NCBI GenBank assembly: GCA_030527115.1
Contig: JAUNBM010000018.1
Location: forward strand, 1 to 36,880
Direction: 5' to 3'
DNA from: Clostridia bacterium
Lineage (GTDB): Bacteria; Bacillota; Clostridia; Christensenellales; CAG-138
DNA length: 36,880 bases
Below the pieces are notes generated by a model. That model was not told the DNA's origin. It did not search any database and saw only the letters and a program-made list of their open reading frames with translations. The translations under genes and the position numbers were made by a program. Below, piece by piece: positions 1 to 8,378 of this stretch (position 1 is its first letter; every line of letters begins with the position of its first letter).

Positions 1-25
1 TTGCACCCCGTTTTCTTCGAGAAAA

Positions 26-76
26 CCCCCGCAAAACCCGCGTGTTTCCTGGGTTTTCGGGGGCTTTGTCTTTTTC
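26..76 (+). terminator. rho-independent terminator of an upstream gene
   Basis: CCCCCG (26-31) pairs with CGGGGG (58-63), and AAAACCC (33-39) pairs with GGGTTTT (51-57), with C32 bulged and an 11-nt loop. A T-rich tail (65-76) follows. It presumably ends transcription of a gene lying left of the window and insulates the cation transporter gene. Confidence 0.8.
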
Positions 77-134
77 TAACTGTCAAAGTTGGGAGTATAC
101 CACAATGGGTCTTGCTTGGGAATAGTTTTTCCTC

Positions 135-163
135 TTTTCATTTCAACTTTATTCTGCTAAAAT
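135..163 (+). promoter_or_regulatory. putative promoter of the CDF transporter operon
   Basis: TTTTCA (135-140), a 17-bp spacer, then TAAAAT (158-163). The ATG of the next gene is at 170, six bases after the -10 element, about where transcription would begin. No Shine-Dalgarno sequence is present, so the transcript may be leaderless. The -35 matches the consensus at only 4 of 6 positions. Confidence 0.45.
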
Positions 164-169
164 GAATTT

Positions 170-1336
170 ATGGTTACTTTGCTTGCCAAATGGCTGATAA
201 AACAGTCCGAATGCGCAAACGATAACCGGGTGCGCAAAGCATACGGTTTTTTGTGCGGCATACTCGGGGTTATTTTGAACCTGCTTTTGTTTGCGGCAAA
301 GATGATTGCCGGAAGCATAAGCTCCTCCATCTCCATAACCGCCGACGCTTTCAACAACCTGTCCGACGCTGGCTCGTCGGCAATAACTCTGTTTGGCTTT
401 GCCCTCGCCGGCCAGAAGCCCGATTCGGATCACCCTTTCGGGCACGGCAGGTTTGAATACATATCGGGTCTTATCGTCTCCCTGCTGATCCTTTTAATGG
501 GTTTCGAGCTTTTTCAATCCTCCGTTGAAAGGCTCTTTGCCCCAGAACAGGTCTCCTCCGAACCCCTTGTACTCATCATCTTAGCGGCTTCCGTGCTGGT
601 TAAGCTGTATATGTGGTTCTACAATTACAGAATCGGAAAACGAATCGACTCTGCGTCCATGCGAGCCACCGCCGTTGACAGCCTCTCCGATATGGTTTCA
701 ACGCTTGTTGTTCTCGCTTCGAGCATAGTCAATATGGCTTTCCAACTGAACATCGACGCATACTGCGGCATTCTTGTCTCCCTGTTCATCCTGTTCTCCG
801 GCTTCCGCTCCGCAAAGGAGACCATCTCTCCCCTGCTCGGCCAGCCGCCGAAGAAGGACTTTGTCGAGCAACTGACAAAGCTCGTCACCGAACATGAGCA
901 GGTGCTTGGGATTCACGATTTAATCGTTCACGATTACGGACCGAACCGGCTGATGATTTCGCTCCATGCCGAAGTGCCCGCCCACGGGGATATCCTTGAG
1001 ATGCACGACCTTATCGACAACATTGAGCGCGACATAAAGGAGCGGTTCAACTGTCCCGTGACCATTCACATGGATCCCATCGTTACCGACGACGGCGAGA
1101 CGAACAGGGTTAGAAGCAGGATAGACGCTTTGGTTCGGGATATCGACCCCGCGCTTTCCATTCACGATTTTCGGATGGTAACCGGCCCCTCCCACACCAA
1201 CCTCATATTCGACCTTGTAACCCCACATAAATTCAGGCTTTCGGATAAAGAATTAAAGGATAAAATCGCGACCGCAGTAGCTTTGCTTGATTCAAACTAC
1301 TATACCGTAATTGAAGTTGAAAGGGCTTACGCATAA
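170..1336 (+). CDS. cation diffusion facilitator (CDF) family transporter
   Basis: This is a 388-residue integral membrane protein of the CDF family, which exports divalent metals such as Zn, Mn, Fe or Co in exchange for protons. The N-terminal half has the hydrophobic helices and family hallmarks: an Asp-containing second helix (ADAFNNLSD), the cytoplasmic loop with HPFGHGRFEY, and a later helix with DSLSD, the usual acidic metal ligands. The last ~170 residues form the soluble C-terminal domain, longer than in minimal CDFs and perhaps containing a second ferredoxin-like repeat (about residues 310-385). The stop codon overlaps the next start by one base (TAATG), so it is co-transcribed with the TrpF-like gene. 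The start has no Shine-Dalgarno site. The family is clear, but the transported metal cannot be read from the sequence. Confidence 0.92.
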   Translation: MVTLLAKWLIKQSECANDNRVRKAYGFLCGILGVILNLLLFAAKMIAGSISSSISITADAFNNLSDAGSSAITLFGFALAGQKPDSDHPFGHGRFEYISGLIVSLLILLMGFELFQSSVERLFAPEQVSSEPLVLIILAASVLVKLYMWFYNYRIGKRIDSASMRATAVDSLSDMVSTLVVLASSIVNMAFQLNIDAYCGILVSLFILFSGFRSAKETISPLLGQPPKKDFVEQLTKLVTEHEQVLGIHDLIVHDYGPNRLMISLHAEVPAHGDILEMHDLIDNIERDIKERFNCPVTIHMDPIVTDDGETNRVRSRIDALVRDIDPALSIHDFRMVTGPSHTNLIFDLVTPHKFRLSDKELKDKIATAVALLDSNYYTVIEVERAYA

Positions 1337-2019
1337 TGATTACACAGATTTATTCGATTCAAAACATCGAGGAAGCGCAATTCTGCCTCGATTGCGGCGT
1401 TGACCGTATCGGCATAACCGCCGGCGTTGGTTCCGCCCAGGTTCCCGCCGCGATTACGCTTGAACGCGGAAGAAAGATTTTTGAGCATATCGGCGAGCGG
1501 GCAAAGAAGGTCGCCTTGACCGTGGCAGAGGACGCGGAGAGCATCTATCCGGTGATATCTTATCTCAAACCCGATATCATTCATGTGTGCGGCAATAAGT
1601 TTTACGCCACCGAGGACTTTGCAAAAAACGTTAAAAGCCGCTTCCCCGACGTTGAGATTTTGCAGGCGATCGGCGTTACCGCCGAAGCCGCCATAGCGCA
1701 GGCCGAATACTACGCCCGTTTTTGCGACTACCTTATTTTGGACTCGGTTAAGGAGGGCATCGACGGAATCGGCGTAGCCGGGGTGACGCACGACTGGAGC
1801 ATTTCCCGCGAGATTGTAACGCGCCTTGAGCGGACGAACTGCCGCGTGATACTCGCGGGCGGGCTTGGCGCGGACAACGTTGCAGACGCTATCAGGGCGG
1901 TGCGCCCCTTTGGAGTGGACTCCTTTACAAAGACCAGCCGGAACGGCAGGAAGGACTGCGAGCTTATCAGAGCCTTTGTTCAGAACGCTCAAAATGCGGC
2001 AAGGGAGCTGGGGCTATGA
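1336..2019 (+). CDS. TrpF-like (beta/alpha)8-barrel protein, probably not a true phosphoribosylanthranilate isomerase
   Basis: The 227-residue protein resembles phosphoribosylanthranilate isomerase. The phosphate-binding end is recognisable (ILAGGLGADNVADAIR), and the region around the general-acid Asp is kept (YLILD, Asp136), followed by a variant of the GGTG..FDW motif. However, the first strand reads ITQIYSIQN where genuine TrpF has a K-C-G motif with the catalytic Cys, so the general base is missing. No other tryptophan gene is nearby. It overlaps the CDF gene by one base and the PfkB kinase by four (ATGA), which suggests a joint role with the kinase, perhaps on a phosphorylated sugar or nucleoside. 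That role is inference; only the fold assignment is well supported. Confidence 0.75.
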   Translation: MITQIYSIQNIEEAQFCLDCGVDRIGITAGVGSAQVPAAITLERGRKIFEHIGERAKKVALTVAEDAESIYPVISYLKPDIIHVCGNKFYATEDFAKNVKSRFPDVEILQAIGVTAEAAIAQAEYYARFCDYLILDSVKEGIDGIGVAGVTHDWSISREIVTRLERTNCRVILAGGLGADNVADAIRAVRPFGVDSFTKTSRNGRKDCELIRAFVQNAQNAARELGL

Positions 2020-3023
2020 AGCCGGTTTTATGTTTCGGGGACGTTTGCCCAGATATAATCATTCCTTACGGACTGGCAAAGCGGCAAAAGCTCGGTGAAG
2101 AGGTGAATCCGAACGCGCTCCTCGTCAAAGCCGGGTGCGGAGGAAGCGTTGGCAACACCTCGGTCGGAATCGCAAGGCAGGGCGTTCCCGTTAAATTTCT
2201 CGGCGTAGCAGGTGACGATTCCTTTGGGCGAATGCTAAGAGCCGATCTTGAGCGCGAGGGCGTAGACGTTTCCCTTATGCGCCTCTCTTTGGACTGCTCG
2301 ACGGTTTTAATCCTCATAATCGTCGATGAAAACGGCGACCGAACCACCTTTGCCTACCCAAAAACCGGAGCAAGCCAGCACCAAATCCCCCCGTCACTTG
2401 TTCCTGACGGGATTGAACGGGAGATATCCTGGTTTCATTCTACGGGCATGACGCTCCGCGAAAACCCTGCCGCCGAAACGCAACTTTCGCTTATGAAACG
2501 TTGCCATGAGGCGAACATTCCCGTTTCGCTCGACGTAAACGCGAGGATTGAGTCCTTCCGCGACCCGCTGTTTTTTGACAATCTTCAGCGCGCGCTCCCC
2601 TATTGCTCCGTTATCTTAGGCTCGGCGGAGGACGAAATCTGCGCCGCCGCCGGCATTCATGAGCCCGAAAAAGCGGCGCTATCGCTCCAAAGCCTGGGCA
2701 AAATCGTTGTAGCCCGACGCGGCGAGCAGGGCGCAAAGCTCTACCATGACGGCAAGCAGGCCTCGTCCCCCGCGTTTCCCGTTCCCGTTTCGGACACCGT
2801 TGGCGCGGGCGACGCATACAACGCTGGCTTTATCTGCGCCGTTTTAAAGGGCGCTTCTTTGGATAACGCCAACCGACACGCCTGCGCGACGGCTTCCTAC
2901 TCCGTTTCGCAAGCGGGCGGGCACGGAACGCCAACTTGCGACCAGCTTAAAGCTTTTGTTGGAAATTCGCCTGAGTTCAATTCACTTCTGATTGACGAGG
3001 CCCTCTTTAAAACGTATAATTGA
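2016..3023 (+). CDS. PfkB-family carbohydrate/nucleoside kinase
   Basis: This 335-residue ribokinase-type kinase phosphorylates a sugar or nucleoside hydroxyl with ATP. It shows the N-terminal GD..PD opening, the glycine-rich substrate segment (AGCGGSVGNTSVG, about 39-51), and PfkB signature 2, DTVGAGDAYNAGF (260-272), with the catalytic Asp at 266. It overlaps the TrpF-like gene by 4 bp. Substrate specificity cannot be assigned. The last codons of this gene also contain a near-consensus promoter for the ornithine operon, so its 3' end is doing double duty. Confidence 0.88.
   Translation: MKPVLCFGDVCPDIIIPYGLAKRQKLGEEVNPNALLVKAGCGGSVGNTSVGIARQGVPVKFLGVAGDDSFGRMLRADLEREGVDVSLMRLSLDCSTVLILIIVDENGDRTTFAYPKTGASQHQIPPSLVPDGIEREISWFHSTGMTLRENPAAETQLSLMKRCHEANIPVSLDVNARIESFRDPLFFDNLQRALPYCSVILGSAEDEICAAAGIHEPEKAALSLQSLGKIVVARRGEQGAKLYHDGKQASSPAFPVPVSDTVGAGDAYNAGFICAVLKGASLDNANRHACATASYSVSQAGGHGTPTCDQLKAFVGNSPEFNSLLIDEALFKTYN
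2992..3020 (+). promoter_or_regulatory. sigma-A promoter of the ornithine fermentation operon
   Basis: TTGACG (2992-2997), a 17-bp spacer, then TATAAT (3015-3020). The site lies inside the last ten codons of the PfkB gene, and the -10 directly abuts its TGA stop (3021-3023). The predicted start near 3027 leaves a leader of about 23 nt with GGAGG before the ord ATG. I see no operator or riboswitch in this short leader. Confidence 0.8.
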
Positions 3024-3049
3024 TAAAGAATATAATTCGGAGGTAAAAC

Positions 3050-4093
3050 ATGAGAGCAGTAAAAGTTGCCATCTGGGGATTCGGTGCTATGGGCGGCGGT
3101 ATCGCCCGCGTTCTTTTGAAAAAGCGGGGCGTAGCTATAACCGGCGTTTGCGACCTTCACCCCGACCGCGTAGGGCGCAGTATTTTCGAGGTGTTGGGGG
3201 TTGATTCCGCCGATCATCCCAACGTCGTCATCAGCGACAACATCGACGATGCAACTCAAATTCAGCCGGATATTTGCATTCTGGCAACCGACTCCTTCAC
3301 GGCAAAGGCCTTCCCTAAGCTGAAAATCCTCTTGGAAAAAAAGATAAACGTTATCTGCACCGCCGAGGAGATGAGCTATCCCAAAGCTCAGTCGCCTGAG
3401 CTTGCAGAGGAACTCGACCGGATTGCGAAAGAAAACGGGGTTTCCGTTCTCGGAACGGGAATCAATCCGGGCTTGATGATGGATCTTCTGGCCATCTGTC
3501 TGACGGGCTGTATGACCGACGTGGAGCATGTTATGTGCAAAAGAGTTAACTCCCTCTCCCCCTTCGGCCCCGCCGTCATGGAGGAACAGGGCGTTGGGCT
3601 CACCGTGGAAGCCTTTGAAAAGGGCTGTCAGAACGGCACGCTTGCGGGCCATGTGGGCTTTATGGAATCCGTTTCCATGATTGCCGACGCGCTCGGTTGG
3701 AAGCTCGACGATTTCCAACAGCAGATGAAGCCCATAGTTACAAAGATCGACCGTATCGCTCCGCACGGCTTTGCAAAGGCCGGCAATGTAGCGGGAGTTA
3801 ATATGACCGGCCAGGGCTATATTGACGGCGAGCTGAAGATAGATATGATTCATCCTCAGCAGATAGAGCCTGAAGCGGAGGGCACTTACACGGGCGACTA
3901 TATCGAGATTTTGGGAACTCCGCCGGTAAATATGCAGATTAAACCGGAAGTCGACGGCGGGATAGGAACTATCGCCATGTGCGTGAATATGATTCCGCAT
4001 CTTATCAATGCCAAACCGGGGCTTAAAACCATGCTCGATCTTCCCGTTCCGCGTGCGATTATGGGCGACATGAGCGAGCTTATCGAGAGGTAG
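3050..4093 (+). CDS. ord: 2,4-diaminopentanoate dehydrogenase
   Basis: The enzyme oxidatively deaminates (2R,4S)-2,4-diaminopentanoate to 2-amino-4-oxopentanoate and ammonia using NAD(P)+, the third step of oxidative ornithine fermentation. It is 347 residues, normal for the family. It begins with a Rossmann dinucleotide-binding motif, GFGAMGG (10-16). Assignment rests on this fold and on the neighbours: ortA, ortB, oraS, oraE and orr follow in the order known from amino-acid-fermenting clostridia such as Clostridium sticklandii. GGAGG sits 7-8 bases before the ATG. It is the first gene of the operon behind the promoter at 2992-3020. Confidence 0.93.
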   Translation: MRAVKVAIWGFGAMGGGIARVLLKKRGVAITGVCDLHPDRVGRSIFEVLGVDSADHPNVVISDNIDDATQIQPDICILATDSFTAKAFPKLKILLEKKINVICTAEEMSYPKAQSPELAEELDRIAKENGVSVLGTGINPGLMMDLLAICLTGCMTDVEHVMCKRVNSLSPFGPAVMEEQGVGLTVEAFEKGCQNGTLAGHVGFMESVSMIADALGWKLDDFQQQMKPIVTKIDRIAPHGFAKAGNVAGVNMTGQGYIDGELKIDMIHPQQIEPEAEGTYTGDYIEILGTPPVNMQIKPEVDGGIGTIAMCVNMIPHLINAKPGLKTMLDLPVPRAIMGDMSELIER

Positions 4094-4096
4094 AGC

Positions 4097-4405
4097 ATGG
4101 CAAGGAAGGGAGATTGGGTTCAGATCCATGTTGTAGTTCTTCGTCCCGAGGAGCGGGCGGCGAATATCCCGGAGGATACCCGCATCGTTCCGCTCGAAAT
4201 GTGGGTGAAGGGGCGGCTTGCCGACGAGCAGGCAGAAATTGGCGACCTCGTTTGCATCGAGACGCGAACGGGCAGGCTTGAAACGGGCAGGCTTTGCGCC
4301 GTTAACCCCAGTTACAGCCATTCCTTCGGCGATTATATCCCCGAACTTTTGACAATCGACGAGCAGGTGCGCTCCTTGGTATTTGGAGGCGAAAGCGATG
4401 ATTGA
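4097..4405 (+). CDS. ortA: 2-amino-4-oxopentanoate thiolase, alpha subunit
   Basis: This small 102-residue subunit works with OrtB in the CoA-dependent cleavage of 2-amino-4-oxopentanoate to D-alanine and acetyl-CoA. The length and the sequence (start ARKGDWVQIH, then RAANIPEDT and the MWVKG segment) fit OrtA. It lies 3 bp after ord and overlaps the real start of ortB by 8 bp, consistent with a stoichiometric complex. It has no separate catalytic motif that I can see; PLP is bound by OrtB. Confidence 0.9.
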   Translation: MARKGDWVQIHVVVLRPEERAANIPEDTRIVPLEMWVKGRLADEQAEIGDLVCIETRTGRLETGRLCAVNPSYSHSFGDYIPELLTIDEQVRSLVFGGESDD

Positions 4406-5801
4406 TAAGAGCTATTCCGCCGTTATGGCGCGAAAGAATGAGATTATGAAGGCCGCCGTCGGCATGGACTACGACGCCTTTGAAAGCGGCTCGATTGGGT
4501 TCGACTATGAGGCGATGATGCGCGCCGCCGGGTATACTGTGGATATGTCCAGAGCGATTCAAGCGGATTTTGCAATCGGGAACACCCCGCTGATAGAGCT
4601 TAAAAATATCACCGCCCTCGCCCGAAGGTGCGCTCCCGACGGAAAAGGCGCGAGAATCTTTTTAAAGGACGAGGCCGCGAATCCGTCGGGCAGTTTTAAG
4701 GTCAGACGGGCGGCTACCAGCGTTTATCACGCCAAACGCATGGGCTACAAGGGCGTTATAGCCGCAACAAGCGGAAATTACGGGGCGGCGGTCGCCGCCT
4801 GCGCCGCAAAGGCGGGGCTCTCTTGCATCGTCATTCAGGAATGCTTCGACAGCAGGGGCGTTGGCCAACCGGAGATTGTTGAAAAGGCTCGAAAGTGCGA
4901 AGCCCTGGGCGCGGAGGTCGTTCAGCTCACCGTTGGCCCGGAACTGTTCTATGTTTTCCTCAGAATGCTGGAGGACACAGGCTATTTCAACGCCTCGCTC
5001 TATACTCCCTTTGCTATTGCCGGAGTGGAAACGCTCGGCTTTGAGCTTGCCGGACAGTTCAGGGACAAAATCGGCCGCGAGCCCGACGCGATAGTTTGCA
5101 CCAACGCCGGAGGCGGAAATCTCACCGGAACGGCACGCGGGCTTTTAAAGGCGGGCTGCGGGGCTAAGGTTATAGCGGCTTCGGTCAACCTCCGCGGCCT
5201 GCACATGGCTTCCGACACGCAGTTCAACCTCAAATCCTTTACCACCGGACATACCGGCTTCGGAATGCCCTTTGCGAGCAATCCGGACAGGAGCGACGTT
5301 CCCCGAAGCGCCGCCAGACCGCTCCGCTATATGGACGACTATGTGACGGTCAATCAGGGCGAGGTTTTCTATATCACGGAAGCGCTTGCTTCTCTCGAAG
5401 GCATGGAAAAGGGCCCGGCGGGCAATACCTCGCTTGCCGCCGCCTTCTCGCTTGCACAGTCGATGGATCGTGAGCAATGCATCGTCGTGCAGGAGACCGA
5501 ATACACCGGAGCGGGCAAGCATCTCAACGCACAGCTCTCGTTTGCGCGAAACAACGGCATCGAGCTTAAATTTGGCGACCCTGCCACGGAGATTCCCGGC
5601 AGGAGCATCGTCCTCCCCAGTCACCCGTCCCTTATCCGTGCAAGGCATGAGGATATGCGGCACTTACGCGCCTCGCTGATACGCAACGCCATCAAGGGCG
5701 TTTTGCATACGCCGACTGAGGAAGATATCCTCTTCCTTGCCGAGGAGACCAAAACCTATCCAACAACAGTAAAGGAGATTATCCATGAAGCGAACGGATG
5801 A
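4398..5801 (+). CDS. ortB: 2-amino-4-oxopentanoate thiolase, beta subunit (PLP-dependent)
   Basis: This is the catalytic subunit of the thiolase that splits 2-amino-4-oxopentanoate with CoA into alanine and acetyl-CoA, the energy-conserving end of the pathway. The 467-residue protein has a fold-type II PLP core, like threonine synthase: ANPSGSFKVR with the Schiff-base Lys near 101, an ATSGNYG segment after it, and a glycine-rich phosphate loop (NAGGGNLTG). I chose the ATG at 4398 because GGAGG lies 7-8 bases upstream; the reading frame extends 15 bp further to a TTG without better support. The start overlaps ortA by 8 bp and the end overlaps oraS by 17 bp. Confidence 0.93.
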   Translation: MIDKSYSAVMARKNEIMKAAVGMDYDAFESGSIGFDYEAMMRAAGYTVDMSRAIQADFAIGNTPLIELKNITALARRCAPDGKGARIFLKDEAANPSGSFKVRRAATSVYHAKRMGYKGVIAATSGNYGAAVAACAAKAGLSCIVIQECFDSRGVGQPEIVEKARKCEALGAEVVQLTVGPELFYVFLRMLEDTGYFNASLYTPFAIAGVETLGFELAGQFRDKIGREPDAIVCTNAGGGNLTGTARGLLKAGCGAKVIAASVNLRGLHMASDTQFNLKSFTTGHTGFGMPFASNPDRSDVPRSAARPLRYMDDYVTVNQGEVFYITEALASLEGMEKGPAGNTSLAAAFSLAQSMDREQCIVVQETEYTGAGKHLNAQLSFARNNGIELKFGDPATEIPGRSIVLPSHPSLIRARHEDMRHLRASLIRNAIKGVLHTPTEEDILFLAEETKTYPTTVKEIIHEANG

Positions 5802-6150
5802 TTTTGAAACGCGCAGGGAGCGCTTAAAGTCGCTCTCCGACGAAGAACTAAAGCAAAGATTCTGGGAGCTGACCGAAAAGCTTGTAGACCCCCTGCTCCA
5901 GCTCGGTTATGAGAATACCTCGCCCGCCATCGAAAGGTCGGTGCTGCTTAGGATGGGCTTCTCGTCCCTTGAGGCTAAGGCGCTTGTAAACGGCTGTCTC
6001 GAACACAATCTTTTGGGGCATGGCGCGGGAAACGTCGTATACCGCTATGCCCGCCAAAAGGGGCAAAATGTACGCGACGCCGGATTGATGCTTCTTGAGC
6101 TAAACGACTGGCAAACCGCAGAACAACTCTTTTTGGGAGGTGAAGCCTGA
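5785..6150 (+). CDS. oraS: D-ornithine 4,5-aminomutase, small (alpha) subunit
   Basis: This 121-residue subunit of the adenosylcobalamin- and PLP-dependent mutase converts D-ornithine to (2R,4S)-2,4-diaminopentanoate. Its size and all-helical, charged character (DDFETRRERLKSLSDEELKQRFW near the N-terminus) fit OraS, which stabilises OraE. AAGGAG precedes the ATG by about 8 bases. It overlaps ortB by 17 bp, and its stop overlaps the oraE start by one base (TGATG), indicating translational coupling of the two subunits. Confidence 0.93.
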   Translation: MKRTDDFETRRERLKSLSDEELKQRFWELTEKLVDPLLQLGYENTSPAIERSVLLRMGFSSLEAKALVNGCLEHNLLGHGAGNVVYRYARQKGQNVRDAGLMLLELNDWQTAEQLFLGGEA

Positions 6151-8378
6151 TGTACGAACTGGACAAGGATGCGCGCATCGACGTAAAAGCCATTTTGCAG
6201 GATTTGGAGCATTACCGTCCCCGCCGTCGCGGCTGGACGTGGCGCGAGCCGGTTAAGGGACTGAAAATGGGGCCCTTTGTCTATCATGACTGCTCAAAGC
6301 CCCTAAAGGACAGCGTTGGACTGCCGCCGGCACATTATTTTGACGGAATAGACCCCCAGCCCCTGCCCGTGATAACCACCGAGATAGCGTCCGGGCGCTT
6401 CGAGGATGATATCCGCCGTATGCGCATGGCGGCGCATCACGGAGCCGATCATATCATGGTTATTCGAACCGCCGGACAGTCGCACTATGACGGCTTGATC
6501 GAGGGCTCGCCGCAGGGAATCGGCGGCGTTCCGGTTACCAGAAAGCAGGTTCGCGCCCAGCGCAAGGCGCTCGATATGATAGAGGACGAGGTTGGGCGGC
6601 CCATAAACTACCACTCCTATGTCAGCGGCGTTGCCGGCCCCGATATCGCGGTAATGTTTGCCGAGGAGGGAGTCAACGGCGCGCATCAAGACCCTCAGTA
6701 TAACGTTATTTATCGCAACATCAATATGGTGCGCTCCTTTGTTGACGCCTGCGAGTCCAAGCGCATCATGGCATGGGCTGACATGGCGCAAATCGACGGT
6801 GCGCATAACGCCAACGCGACCGCCCGCGATGCGTGGAAGGTAATGCCGGAGCTTATGGTTCAGCACGCTATCAACGCGATGATATCCTGTAAATCAGGCA
6901 TGAAGAAGGAAAACATTTGCCTCTCCACCGTCCCCCCGACCGCTACCCCCGCCCCCTGCGTTCACATGGATCTGCCCTATGCTGTCGCGCTTCGCGATCT
7001 CTTTTCGGAATATCGTATGCGCGCTCAAATGAACACGAAATATATTCAAGCCTCAACCCGTGAAGCTACGGTAACCCACGTTTTGAATATGCTGATATCC
7101 AAGCTTACGAGCGCGGATATTCAATCGACGATAACGCCCGATGAGGGCAGAAATGTCCCCTGGCACATCTATAATATCGAAGCCTGCGATACCGCCAAGC
7201 AGACCCTTGTCGGCCTTGACGGGCTTATGGAGATGGTCGAGCTGAAAGATAGTGGCTATCTGCGGGAGAAAGCCCGCGAGCTAAAGGAACGCGCCGTGCT
7301 GTTTTTGGAGAATATGCTGGAGCTGGGCGGCTACTTTGCCTCGGTTGAGGAGGGCTTCTTTGTAGATTCCGGAATGTTCCCGGAGCGTAATGGGGACGGA
7401 ATCGTTAGAAAGGCGGACGGCGGCATCGGCGCGGGCACGGTGATCAGGCGCGAAAAGGACTATATGGCGCCCGTAACCGCTCATTTTGGGTATAACAACG
7501 TCGCGCAGTATGATAAGTCCAAGCAAAACGACCCCGCTTCCCTTATCGGTGGCTGTACCTTTGAAAAGCCTGAGCTGATACAATACATCGACGAGCTGGA
7601 CGATACCGACAACGTCTACCTTCGCATGGAGGAAGTTGATGACTTTGCCGGCCCGAACGCGAAAAAGCTCCGTCCCGAAATGGAGTGGCTTGCCGACGGA
7701 ACGGTTCTTCTCACCATGTTCTTCCCCACCGATATGCGCCATGCCGAAGCCGCCGCTTTGGAGGTTGGAAGAAGGATGAACCTGATGGATTGCGAGGTTA
7801 TTAACCGCGAGGTTATGCAACGCGCCGAGGGCACGCGGATAGAGATGAAGGGCAAGGTAGACTTCTCTATCGACATGGATTCGCTCGTTTTGCCGACCGA
7901 ACCCGACGTTCTTTCCGACGATGCGATCCGCGCCGAGATCGAGCGCAAGCCCATGACAGTAGTCGCCGGAACGATCGGCCAGGACGAGCATTCGGTGGGA
8001 CTTCGCGAAATCATCGACATAAAGCACGGTGGCATAGAGAAATACGGCATCGCCGTGCATTATCTCGGCACCTCCGTTCCTCCTGAAAAGCTGGTGAACG
8101 CCGCTATTGAGCTGAACGCCGACGCCATGCTCGCCTCCGCGATTATCTCCCATGACGATATTCACTATAAGAATATTGCGCTCGTGGACAGGATTGCAAG
8201 GGAGATGGGCGTTCGCGACAAGCTGATGTTTGGCGCGGGCGGAACTCAGGTTACCGACGAGGGCGCAAGAAACGCCGGAGCGGACGCGGGCTTTGGGCGC
8301 GGCACGCACGGAAATCATGTGGCAACCTTCCTGGTAAAGGAACGGCTTAAGCGGGAGGGCGCTTCGCTTGAAGATTGA
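6150..8378 (+). CDS. oraE: D-ornithine 4,5-aminomutase, large (beta) subunit
   Basis: This is the catalytic subunit, 742 residues, with an N-terminal TIM barrel for substrate and PLP and a C-terminal Rossmann-like cobalamin domain. The base-off B12 motif DxHxxG reads DEHSVG with His614, and Lys625 follows 11 residues later (DIKHGG). This spacing matches the cobalt-ligand His618 and PLP-binding Lys629 described for the C. sticklandii enzyme, so the key residues are present. The MTVVAGTIG strand leads into the cobalamin domain. It starts by TGATG coupling to oraS, with GGGAGGTG upstream, and overlaps the next gene by 11 bp. Confidence 0.96.
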   Translation: MYELDKDARIDVKAILQDLEHYRPRRRGWTWREPVKGLKMGPFVYHDCSKPLKDSVGLPPAHYFDGIDPQPLPVITTEIASGRFEDDIRRMRMAAHHGADHIMVIRTAGQSHYDGLIEGSPQGIGGVPVTRKQVRAQRKALDMIEDEVGRPINYHSYVSGVAGPDIAVMFAEEGVNGAHQDPQYNVIYRNINMVRSFVDACESKRIMAWADMAQIDGAHNANATARDAWKVMPELMVQHAINAMISCKSGMKKENICLSTVPPTATPAPCVHMDLPYAVALRDLFSEYRMRAQMNTKYIQASTREATVTHVLNMLISKLTSADIQSTITPDEGRNVPWHIYNIEACDTAKQTLVGLDGLMEMVELKDSGYLREKARELKERAVLFLENMLELGGYFASVEEGFFVDSGMFPERNGDGIVRKADGGIGAGTVIRREKDYMAPVTAHFGYNNVAQYDKSKQNDPASLIGGCTFEKPELIQYIDELDDTDNVYLRMEEVDDFAGPNAKKLRPEMEWLADGTVLLTMFFPTDMRHAEAAALEVGRRMNLMDCEVINREVMQRAEGTRIEMKGKVDFSIDMDSLVLPTEPDVLSDDAIRAEIERKPMTVVAGTIGQDEHSVGLREIIDIKHGGIEKYGIAVHYLGTSVPPEKLVNAAIELNADAMLASAIISHDDIHYKNIALVDRIAREMGVRDKLMFGAGGTQVTDEGARNAGADAGFGRGTHGNHVATFLVKERLKREGASLED

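Noticed and set aside
1327..1992. 221-codon minus-strand frame opposite the TrpF-like gene
   Set aside because: The plus-strand product has a recognisable barrel fold and operon overlaps; the minus frame has neither.
2897..4321. Long minus-strand open frame (474 codons) opposite pfkB, ord and ortA
   Set aside because: It is antisense to well-supported genes, has no family resemblance, and results from codon bias in the real frames.
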